15,474 bases of DNA from JAAFHS01 sp031396505 (GTDB taxonomy: Bacteria; Pseudomonadota; Alphaproteobacteria; Rhodobacterales; Rhodobacteraceae). The stretch spans positions 1 to 15,474 of the forward strand of contig JANNKX010000049.1 in NCBI GenBank assembly GCA_031396505.1, written 5' to 3'. Made by a program: the position numbers and the translations under genes. Positions within the stretch are counted from its first letter, which is position 1, and each line of letters starts with the position of its first letter. The notes under the pieces are model-generated. The model saw only the letters and a program-made list of their open reading frames with translations. It made no database searches and was not told the DNA's origin. This document shows positions 1 to 6,003 of the stretch, piece after piece.

Positions 1-629
1 GCCGTGGCAAACGCCACCGCCCCGCCCGACCCGCCTTCCCCGATGATCACCGTCACCAGCGGCACGGCCACCGTCAGGCACTTCGCGGTCGAGGTTGCGA
101 TCGCCTCCGACTGTCCCCGCTCCTCGGCCCCCTTGCCCGGATAGGCCCCCGGCGTGTCGATCAGCGTTACGATCGGAAGATGAAACCGGTGCGCAAGGTC
201 CATCAGCCGGATCGCCTTGCGATACCCCTCGGGCCGCGCCATGCCGAAATTCCGCTCGATCCGGGTCTTGGTGTCGTGGCCCTTCTCGTGGCCGATCACC
301 ATCACCGGGGTGTCGTTGAACCGCGCAAGGCCACCCATCACCGCGTGGTCCTCGGCAAAGTTGCGGTCGCCTGCCAGCGGTGTGAATTCAGAAAACAGGG
401 CGTCAATGTAATCGATGCAATGGGGCCGATCAGGGTGGCGGGCGACCTGACATTTCTGCCATGCCGTCAGATCCCTATAAAGGTCCCGCAGCATGGCGTC
501 GGCCTTTTTGTCCAACGCCTCGGCTTCTTTGGCGACATCCAGTGCGGTGTTCGACCGTGCCATGGCACGCAGTTCTTCGGCCTTGCCCTCGACCTCGGCC
601 AGCGGCTTTTCGAATTCAAGATAATTCAT
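1..629 (-). CDS. accA: Acetyl-CoA carboxylase carboxyltransferase subunit alpha, 3' end beyond the window
   Basis: This subunit, with AccD, moves the carboxyl group from carboxybiotin to acetyl-CoA to make malonyl-CoA, the first committed step of fatty acid synthesis in the cytoplasm. Reading the minus strand from the ATG at 629 gives MNYLEFEKPLAEVEGKAEEL, the usual AccA opening, then VMVIGHEKG, the conserved DTPGAYPGKGAEERGQ block and IGEGGSGGAVA near the window edge. About 209 residues are present, roughly two thirds of the usual ~320; the C-terminal part lies left of base 1, so this is truncated by the window and not broken. A GGAG sits about 6 bases before the ATG and supports the start. 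It is divergent from the AraC-type gene at 743. Family assignment is very secure. Confidence 0.96.
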   Translation of the reverse strand, partial: MNYLEFEKPLAEVEGKAEELRAMARSNTALDVAKEAEALDKKADAMLRDLYRDLTAWQKCQVARHPDRPHCIDYIDALFSEFTPLAGDRNFAEDHAVMGGLARFNDTPVMVIGHEKGHDTKTRIERNFGMARPEGYRKAIRLMDLAHRFHLPIVTLIDTPGAYPGKGAEERGQSEAIATSTAKCLTVAVPLVTVIIGEGGSGGAVAFAT

Positions 630-742
630 CAGACGCTCCGCTTTGATCTGTTTGGGTATATGACCGCATGAGGGCAAATATGCAACTTCGCAAGATTTGC
701 AAAGCATGACCATGCACTGTGGGACGGGCGAAGGAGGCCGCG
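630..742. promoter_or_regulatory. Divergent accA / araC-type intergenic region with an imperfect dyad
   Basis: These 113 bases must hold the promoters of both divergent genes. The visible feature is an imperfect inverted repeat at 674-700: GCAAAT, one base, TGC, six bases, GCA, two bases, ATTTGC. Such a dyad could bind a dimeric regulator, or be a chance A/T-rich palindrome. No convincing -35/-10 pair could be assigned on either strand. Assignment as an operator is inference only. Confidence 0.3.
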
Positions 743-1582
743 ATGGCAAATGATGCGGAACGACGGATGCTGCGGGTAATCGACCATATCCATGATAACC
801 CCGCCGGGGATTTGTCACTGGATGCCTTGGCCGATGTGGCCGCGATGAGCCGGTTTCACTGGCACCGGGTGTTCCACGCGACGACCGGCGAAACAGCGGC
901 ACAGACGGTGCGACGCATGCGGCTGCACAGGGCGGCGGTGGCCTTGGTGCAGACCGATGCGCCGCAAGCGGGCATTGCAAAGGCGGTTGGCTATGCCAAT
1001 GCGACCAGTTTCGTGCGGGCTTTTGCCGACGCCTATGGGATGCCACCGGCCGCCTTTCGCAAGCGGGGCGAATTGCGCCCTTTCCCTGTAGCACAGCCCC
1101 CGAAAGGAGCGATCATGCACCCTGTTTCCATCCGGACCGAACCCGCGCGCCACCTTGTGACAATCCCGCACAAAGGGGCGTATCACGAAATCAACCGGGC
1201 GTTTGAAAAGCTGTTTGCATCGCTGGTCGCGCGCGATCAGGTGGGGCTGACGGGATACATGATCGGTGTGTTTCTTGATGATCCGGCGGCGGTGCCGAAG
1301 GCCGATTTGCGCAGCCTCGCGGGGGTTGAAGTGCCGCCTGACTTTTTGCCCATGGCACCGTTGGAGGCCCGCACCTTGCCCGGCGGCATGCAGGCGGTGC
1401 TCACCTACGCCGGTCCCTATGCGGGGCTGCCCGCCGCATATGATCAGTTGTACGGGATCTGGCTGCCGCAAAGCGGACATTTGCCCGACAATCAGCCGTC
1501 ATTCGAAGTGTATCTGAATTCACCGATGAACACATCGCCCGAAAAGCTGATCACAGAGTTGCATCTGCCTTTGGCCGGATAA
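743..1582 (+). CDS. AraC-family transcriptional regulator with C-terminal GyrI-like effector-binding domain
   Basis: The 279-residue protein has an N-terminal AraC/XylS DNA-binding domain. The first helix-turn-helix is around residues 26-44 (LDALADVAAMSRFHWHRVF) and the second around 75-94 (IAKAVGYANATSFVRAF), followed by the usual PPAAFR sequence. Residues ~125-279 match the GyrI-like/SOUL fold seen in Rob- and SoxS-related effector sensors (opening MHPVSIRTEPARHLVTIPHKG, ending SFEVYLNSP). That layout, HTH first and sensor second, is typical of this subgroup and suggests binding of a small hydrophobic or cationic ligand; the ligand cannot be read from sequence. The ATG at 743 is preferred over an upstream GTG at 719 because AAGGAGG lies five bases before it. 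It points toward the D-amino acid genes, but a 303-base gap separates them, so control of those genes is only a possibility. Confidence 0.9.
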   Translation: MANDAERRMLRVIDHIHDNPAGDLSLDALADVAAMSRFHWHRVFHATTGETAAQTVRRMRLHRAAVALVQTDAPQAGIAKAVGYANATSFVRAFADAYGMPPAAFRKRGELRPFPVAQPPKGAIMHPVSIRTEPARHLVTIPHKGAYHEINRAFEKLFASLVARDQVGLTGYMIGVFLDDPAAVPKADLRSLAGVEVPPDFLPMAPLEARTLPGGMQAVLTYAGPYAGLPAAYDQLYGIWLPQSGHLPDNQPSFEVYLNSPMNTSPEKLITELHLPLAG

Positions 1583-1885
1583 GCGGGCCTGATTCTTCGC
1601 AGAAAAATCATCGTGGCAAAATAGCAGCGCCCCGTGGCTGGGCCACGGGGCGTGCATCCTCCCGTTGGTGCTGCGGCGGGCCTCCCCTCCCGTGGCGCAG
1701 CGCGGGTATTCTTCCGATAATGCCGCGAATCACGGCGAACATGACAAATACGTGACGATTATCTGGGCAGTCTGTCAACGATGCAGATTGTGGCTTGTGT
1801 GCCCGCGTGGTGTGGACGGACCGCCCGCTGGAGGGACGCGCACAAACTGGTTGTTCGGCAATTGGCGTAAGGCTACCCTTCCTGC
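1583..1885. other. 303-base structured spacer without a credible gene; possible small RNA
   Basis: No open frame here looks coding. The left half folds strongly. Hairpin A (1628-1652) is a perfect stem CGCCCCGTGGC / GCCACGGGGCG with a TGG loop. Hairpin B (1654-1671) is a short GCAT/GTGC stem exposing CCTCCC. Hairpin C (1670-1701) has an outer stem GCTGCG/CGCAGC and inner stem CGGG/CCCG around the loop CCTCCCCT. A weaker hairpin, CGCGG...CCGCG, spans about 1702-1729. CCUCCC-bearing loops resemble the anti-Shine-Dalgarno loops of the alphaproteobacterial 'cuckoo' (CcsR) and alpha-r14 small RNAs, though those usually carry CCUCCUCCC. No U-run follows on the plus strand. On the minus strand hairpin A is followed by a weak TATTTT tract, so it could be a terminator in that direction. 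The right half (about 1740-1885) shows nothing beyond a leader for the next gene. Confidence 0.35.
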
Positions 1886-2848
1886 ATGTTGGTGATCACA
1901 CCTGATATATTCCGGTTTGCGCAGGTGTTCACCATCGCGCGCGGCAGTCGCACCGAGACGCGGGTATTGACGGTGCGGATCACACGCGGCGGCGTGACGG
2001 GCTGGGGCGAATGTGTCCCCTATGCCCGTTATGGCGAGACGCTGGAAAGCGTGACGGCGCAGATCGAAAGCTTGCCTGCCGATATCCTGCGGGATGACCT
2101 GCAATCGGCATTGCCTGCCGGGGCGGCGCGCAACGCTGTGGATTGCGCCTTGTGGGATCTCGCTGCAAAACAGGCGGGGAGGCGGGTCTGGGACCTCGCG
2201 CAGTTGCCGGCCCCCGGGCCGATGGTAACGGCCTTTACCCTGTCGCTGGATACGCCCGCGCACATGCGTGCGGCGGCGGCAACGCACGCACATCGCCCGA
2301 TCCTGAAGATCAAGCTGGGCACGACAGATGATATGGCGCGGCTTGAGGCCGTGCGGCAGGGCGCGCCCGCATCCGTCTTCATTGTCGATGCGAATGAAGG
2401 CTGGACGGCAGATGTCTATACCGATTTGGCACCGCATCTGGTGCGTCTTGGCGTGGCGCTGGTGGAACAGCCGCTGCCCGCCGGGGCAGATGATATGCTG
2501 GCCGAAATTGCGCGGCCCCTGCCGGTTTGTGCGGACGAATCCTGCCATGATCGCGCATCGCTTGCAGGGTTGCGGGGCAAGTATGACGTGGTGAACATCA
2601 AACTGGACAAGACGGGCGGCCTGACCGAAGGGCTGGCCCTGAAACATGCGGCGCTGGCGCAGGGTTATGGCCTGATGGTGGGCTGCATGGTCGGATCGTC
2701 GCTGGCGATGGCACCGGCCACGCTACTGGCACAGGGTGCCGCCTACACAGACCTTGACGGCCCGCTGCTATTGGCCGAAGACCGCGAATATCCGCTCGTC
2801 TTTGATGACCAAGGCGTGCACCCGCCAACCGCCCAACTGTGGGGATGA
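1886..2848 (+). CDS. dgcA: N-acetyl-D-Glu racemase / dipeptide epimerase, enolase superfamily
   Basis: This 320-residue protein belongs to the muconate-lactonizing/Ala-Glu epimerase branch of the enolase superfamily, which moves a proton at the alpha carbon of amino acid derivatives. The catalytic parts are visible. The lid domain has GWGECVPYARYGET (residues 39-52). The KxK motif is ILKIKLG (K141, K143). Metal ligands fit D168 (in VDANEGW), E194 (VEQPLP) and D217 (ADES), and the second acid/base lysine is K239 in NIKLDKTGG. In Roseobacter-type genomes this subgroup is annotated DgcA, which racemises N-acetyl-D-glutamate made by DgcN; older annotation calls it L-Ala-D/L-Glu epimerase. No dgcN is present in this window, so the exact substrate is uncertain. 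The start has only weak AAGG upstream. Its stop overlaps the start region of the following aminotransferase, which implies co-transcription. Confidence 0.85.
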   Translation: MLVITPDIFRFAQVFTIARGSRTETRVLTVRITRGGVTGWGECVPYARYGETLESVTAQIESLPADILRDDLQSALPAGAARNAVDCALWDLAAKQAGRRVWDLAQLPAPGPMVTAFTLSLDTPAHMRAAAATHAHRPILKIKLGTTDDMARLEAVRQGAPASVFIVDANEGWTADVYTDLAPHLVRLGVALVEQPLPAGADDMLAEIARPLPVCADESCHDRASLAGLRGKYDVVNIKLDKTGGLTEGLALKHAALAQGYGLMVGCMVGSSLAMAPATLLAQGAAYTDLDGPLLLAEDREYPLVFDDQGVHPPTAQLWG

Positions 2849-2850
2849 CC

Positions 2851-3714
2851 ATGACACGGACTGTCTATGTAAACGGCACTTATCTGCCCGAGGCCGAAGC
2901 CACGGTTTCGATCTTTGATCGCGGGTTTCTGATGGCGGATGGCGTGTACGAGGTGACGTCCGTTCTGGATGGCAAGCTGATTGATATGGAAGGCCATGTC
3001 GTGCGTCTTGCGCGCAGTCTGGCGGAACTGGAGATGGCAAGCCCGATCAGCGATGAGGGTCTGACGGCGATGTTCCGCGAACTGGTGCGGCTGAACGAGA
3101 TTGATCAGGGCATGATCTATCTGCAGATCACGCGCGGCAATCCCGGCGATCGGTCTTTCGTGTTTCCCGATCCGGCAACCACGCCGTCGACCATCGTGGC
3201 CTTTACCCAGAACATCCCCAATCTGGCCGATGCGCCAGCCGCGAAGGTCGGATTCAAGGTGATCTCCATCCCTGACATCCGTTGGGGGCGCCGCGATATC
3301 AAGACGGTGCAACTGCTGTATCCGTCGATGGGCAAGATGATGGCGAAAAAGGCGGGCTGCGACGACAGCTGGTTTGTCGAGGACGGCATGGTCACGGAAG
3401 GCACATCGAACAACGCCTATATCGTCAAGGGCAACCACATCATCACACGGCACCTGAGCCATGATATTCTGCATGGCATCACGCGGGCGTCCGTTCTGCG
3501 CTTTGCCGCCGAGGCACAGATGGTGGTCGAAGAGCGCCCCTTTACGGTGGCCGAAGCGCAAGCGGCGGATGAGGCATTTTCATCAGCGGCGTCCATCTTT
3601 GTCATGCCCGTGGTCGAAATCGACGGCACAATGATCGGCAATGGCAAGCCGGGGCCGGTGGCGGCCCGGCTGCGCGAAATTTATCTGGATGAGATGCGCA
3701 AGATGGCCGTGTGA
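2851..3714 (+). CDS. D-amino acid aminotransferase (class IV PLP enzyme)
   Basis: The 287-residue protein interconverts D-amino acids and 2-oxo acids, typically D-Ala or D-Glu with pyruvate or 2-oxoglutarate, using pyridoxal phosphate in the cytoplasm. It opens with the family signature VSIFDRGFLMADGVYEV. The catalytic lysine is K151 in RRDIKTVQLL, and the cofactor-binding acid is E183 in VTEGTSNNAYIV. GITRASVL near residue 210 contacts the cofactor phosphate. Length is normal. The ATG at 2851 is chosen because GGGG lies six bases upstream; an ATG at 2845 overlaps the dgcA stop as ATGA but has no spaced ribosome site. The tight coupling to dgcA supports a joint role in D-glutamate or D-amino acid use. 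A branched-chain aminotransferase or aminodeoxychorismate lyase is less likely, given the sequence and neighbour. It ends directly against the convergent RTX gene, leaving no room for a terminator. Confidence 0.88.
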   Translation: MTRTVYVNGTYLPEAEATVSIFDRGFLMADGVYEVTSVLDGKLIDMEGHVVRLARSLAELEMASPISDEGLTAMFRELVRLNEIDQGMIYLQITRGNPGDRSFVFPDPATTPSTIVAFTQNIPNLADAPAAKVGFKVISIPDIRWGRRDIKTVQLLYPSMGKMMAKKAGCDDSWFVEDGMVTEGTSNNAYIVKGNHIITRHLSHDILHGITRASVLRFAAEAQMVVEERPFTVAEAQAADEAFSSAASIFVMPVVEIDGTMIGNGKPGPVAARLREIYLDEMRKMAV

Positions 3715-4674
3715 TCAGACACGGGTGACGACCACGTCATTGGACAAAATCTGGTCCGGCGTGAACCCTTGGATCAGCGCATAAGTCGTGCCGTTTACAT
3801 TGACCCGCACGCTGTTGTTCGGCCCATCGGTCAAGGTCAGATCAGGGGGTGTTGGTCCATTGTCGATTTCAATCTGCAACTGATCATTACCGGGTTGGAA
3901 ATCAAAAACGCGCACCCACTGGTCAAGCGAATCTTCTGCCGCGATGTCGATCGCGAAGGTATCGGCCCCAAGACCGCCAAACAGCCAGTCGCCATCGTCA
4001 CCGAACAAAAAGTCATTCCCAGCCCCGCCAAACAGCGTATCTTGCGCTGACGGCGTTTCACCAAAATCACCGGCGAACAGAATATCATTGCCGTCGTTGC
4101 CGTGCAGGGTATCCGCCCCAAGACCACCTATGATCGTGTCGTCGCCCGCATCGCCAAACACCAGATCATTCCCGGTTTCAGGAAACGGATCGTCTTCGAA
4201 ATTCGGGAAGAACCGGTCGTTTCCGGCACCCAAACGCACCGCATCATTGCCGTCGCCGCCAACAACCTCATCGTCGCCGTCACCGCTGTCGATGGTATCG
4301 TCGCCTAGGTCGCCGGACAGACTGTCAAAGCCAGCACCCCCTGTCAGACTGTCGTCGCCCAAGTTTCCTTGCAATTCGTCATCACCCGCTTCGCCGGCGA
4401 TGGTGTCATTGCCGTCATCACCAAACACAAGGTCATTGCCGGACGCGCCGATCAGGCTGTCATCTCCGGCAAACCCCTGAATTTCATCGTCACCGCCCCG
4501 CCCATTGATCGATTCGGCGTCATCGGTGCCGATCAGAAGGTCCGCATCTTCGCCGCCCTCGATATCGGCCGTTGTAGGGGGTGTTTCGGGTGCAGATTCA
4601 TCATCATTTGAACCGCCATCGACCAGCAACCCACCGAACAATATCAGTGGGAGAAGCAAAAGCAGTTCAACCAT
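3715..4674 (-). CDS. RTX-type calcium-binding repeat protein with N-terminal hydrophobic segment
   Basis: The 319-residue acidic protein carries two blocks of glycine/aspartate nonapeptides of the GGxGxDxLx kind. Residues ~57-152 hold about ten (for example GNDTIAGEA, GDDSLTGGA) and ~168-238 about six (GNDILFAG, GADTLHGND). These form calcium-filled beta-rolls, usually after type I secretion. The C-terminal sequence LGADTFAID...VFDFQPGNDQLQIE resembles the tail of secreted RTX/serralysin-like proteins. Unusually, residues 1-18 (MVELLLLLPLILFGGLLV) form a hydrophobic segment with no positive charge before it. A linker rich in D, E, P and T follows. This could be a signal anchor or an uncleaved leader. 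No catalytic domain is seen and no secretion genes are nearby. The start is supported by GGGG about eight bases upstream. Function is unknown; surface or extracellular location is inferred. Confidence 0.85.
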   Translation of the reverse strand: MVELLLLLPLILFGGLLVDGGSNDDESAPETPPTTADIEGGEDADLLIGTDDAESINGRGGDDEIQGFAGDDSLIGASGNDLVFGDDGNDTIAGEAGDDELQGNLGDDSLTGGAGFDSLSGDLGDDTIDSGDGDDEVVGGDGNDAVRLGAGNDRFFPNFEDDPFPETGNDLVFGDAGDDTIIGGLGADTLHGNDGNDILFAGDFGETPSAQDTLFGGAGNDFLFGDDGDWLFGGLGADTFAIDIAAEDSLDQWVRVFDFQPGNDQLQIEIDNGPTPPDLTLTDGPNNSVRVNVNGTTYALIQGFTPDQILSNDVVVTRV

Positions 4675-4722
4675 GGTGCGACCCCGTTATTGCACCCATT
4701 CGGATAGGGGCGCGTTACATGT

Positions 4723-4752
4723 CACATAAGAACAATCATTAACGGGCGTCAA
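4723..4752 (-). promoter_or_regulatory. Possible promoter of the RTX gene
   Basis: On the minus strand TTGACG (4747-4752) is followed after 18 bases by TATGTG (4723-4728), about 50 bases before the RTX start codon. The -35 box matches the consensus at five of six positions, the -10 at only three. The surrounding spacer (4675-4829) is clearly more A/T-rich than the genes. It is the only reasonable candidate seen, and no separate terminator for the upstream DUF1244 gene could be recognised. Confidence 0.3.
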
Positions 4753-4829
4753 TGAATGACCATTATCTGTTCTTTATTTTGCCACAATTATGGATTTTCC
4801 CCCGGATCATCCTGCTGGCTGAAGCTGAT

Positions 4830-5150
4830 TCAATCCGGCTTGCCGACGTTCTGCTGAAACGCCACGTTAAACGCGGCTTTCTGCGAATCTGATGCCGCCC
4901 CCTGATGCAGGGTTTTCCAGTCATCGTAGGGCATGCCATAGACCATGGTGCGCGCCGCCTCGCGGTCCAGTGGCACGCCTTGCGCCACCGCCGCCTCGTG
5001 CATCCAGCGGCCAAGGCAATTGCGGCAAAAGCCGGCGAGGTTCATCATATCAATGTTTTGCACATCGGTACGGGTCTGCAGATGGTCGCGCAGACGGCGA
5101 TAGGCCGCTGCCTCAAGCGCCTGAATGGTTGCGGGATCAAAGTCTGACAT
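4830..5150 (-). CDS. DUF1244 family protein
   Basis: This 106-residue protein matches the small conserved proteobacterial family DUF1244, whose function is not established. Family features seen here are the central helix-rich sequence NLAGFCRNCLGRWM with a C42-x-x-C45 pair, followed by H51, and the block MVYGMPYDDWK (69-79). The CxxC plus nearby histidine could bind a metal, but this is inference. The ATG at 5150 is chosen over an in-frame TTG three bases earlier; AAAGGGG lies about nine bases upstream. Its first 14 bases overlap the end of the amidohydrolase gene, so the two are probably translated together. That pairing suggests a shared pathway, although none is proven. Confidence 0.88.
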   Translation of the reverse strand: MSDFDPATIQALEAAAYRRLRDHLQTRTDVQNIDMMNLAGFCRNCLGRWMHEAAVAQGVPLDREAARTMVYGMPYDDWKTLHQGAASDSQKAAFNVAFQQNVGKPD

Positions 5151-5889
5151 CAAGAAGAGCCCCTTTCAAATGGGTTGCAAGCCGGGCCGCCCACGCTGTG
5201 CAGGCAGCACAGTCGGAAATGAGGTCATTTCGAACCTCGATCAAGGTGTTCAATCGCCCCATCGCAAGGGCGTGGCGGTCAATCGCATCACCGGGCAAGT
5301 GGCCCGCATAGGGTTCGTTGTCGCCGACACACAGGTCACGATCGTTTTGCAACCGTGCAAGCAAGGCATCCGACAATTGCGCATCCACATGCGAATACAA
5401 CACCCCAACATGCCAGGGCCGCGGCCCCCGCCCCTTGAGGCAGGGTGTAAAGCTGTGTACGGCGATGATCACGGTATCATCACGCCGCGCAGCAAGGCGC
5501 CCCAGTGCCGCGTGGTAGGGATGATAAAGCCGTTCCATCCGTTGCGCGATGTCAGCGTCCGAGACGTGCCGATTGGCCGGAATGATAGTGCCGTCATACA
5601 ACCGCATCACAAGGGTCGGATCAGCCTCGCCCCGGTTCGGATCGATCACAAGGCGCGAGAAGTTTGACATGATGGCCGTGCACCCCAAAGCCGCAGCCAG
5701 GGCCACCGTCAAATCGGCGGCCCCCACATCGTAGGCGATATGGCGGTTCATGTCGGCCTTGCAGATGCCCAGATCACCACCGCCAACCCAGCCGGGCACA
5801 TGGTTTGTGGCGTGATCGCAGGTCACCAACCATGGGCTGTCACAATCTTCGGCTATGATCTGCAACGCATCTGTTTTCTTAAACTGCAC
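5137..5889 (-). CDS. N-formylglutamate amidohydrolase family protein
   Basis: The 250-residue protein belongs to the N-formylglutamate amidohydrolase family, zinc hydrolases that release formate from N-formyl-L-glutamate in the last step of one histidine degradation route. Motifs in order are TCDHATNHVP (residues 23-32), IAYDVGAADL (51-60), SRLVIDPNRG (78-87), AVHSFTP (143-149), HVGVLY (160-165), NEPYAG (191-196) and IEVRNDL (217-223). The D25-H26 pair and H145 are the likely metal or catalytic residues. No other hut gene is nearby, so the true substrate may be another N-acyl amino acid. The start is GTG at 5889; no ATG lies close by, and AGAAGG is about 12 bases upstream, a somewhat long spacing. 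It is divergent from pyk and overlaps the downstream DUF1244 gene by 14 bases. Confidence 0.88.
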   Translation of the reverse strand: MQFKKTDALQIIAEDCDSPWLVTCDHATNHVPGWVGGGDLGICKADMNRHIAYDVGAADLTVALAAALGCTAIMSNFSRLVIDPNRGEADPTLVMRLYDGTIIPANRHVSDADIAQRMERLYHPYHAALGRLAARRDDTVIIAVHSFTPCLKGRGPRPWHVGVLYSHVDAQLSDALLARLQNDRDLCVGDNEPYAGHLPGDAIDRHALAMGRLNTLIEVRNDLISDCAACTAWAARLATHLKGALLDVRL

Positions 5890-5937
5890 AGAAATTATGC
5901 ACCTTCTTCTTTATTGACCATCATTGTCCGGCGAATG

Positions 5938-5966
5938 TTGCTGGATCAGATTTATTGGGCCATAAG
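5938..5966 (+). promoter_or_regulatory. Possible pyk promoter
   Basis: TTGCTG (5938-5943) and CATAAG (5961-5966) are separated by 17 bases and lie about 40 bases before the pyk start, inside the 114-base divergent spacer. The match is partial (three of six and four of six). The same spacer must also hold the promoter for the amidohydrolase on the other strand, which could not be placed. Confidence 0.3.
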
Positions 5967-6003
5967 CCCCGCAACAGCGCAAGCAATGTAAGGAAAAGGC
6001 CAT

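Noticed and set aside
1628..1652. Strong hairpin as an ordinary intrinsic terminator of the AraC-type gene
   Set aside because: The stem is good but no T-tract follows on the plus strand; termination there remains possible only if Rho or another factor helps.
1680..1760. Signal recognition particle RNA on the minus strand (CGGAAG followed by GCTGCGCC)
   Set aside because: The conserved GGTCAGG and the asymmetric-loop context are missing.
1665..1895. Plus-strand frame of 76 codons in the structured spacer
   Set aside because: TTG start inside hairpins, no ribosome site, unusual composition, and it runs over the dgcA start.
2743..3561. Minus-strand open frame (272 codons) opposite the aminotransferase
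   Set aside because: Antisense shadow of a clear class IV aminotransferase gene; no family motifs.
3944..4480. Plus-strand frames inside the RTX gene rich in serine and proline
   Set aside because: They are the complement of the repeated Gly/Asp codons; the RTX reading on the minus strand explains the periodicity.
3950..4560. Regular DNA periodicity that might suggest a CRISPR array or tandem repeat
   Set aside because: The period is 27 bases and corresponds to nonapeptide RTX repeats with variable codons, not identical repeats with unique spacers.
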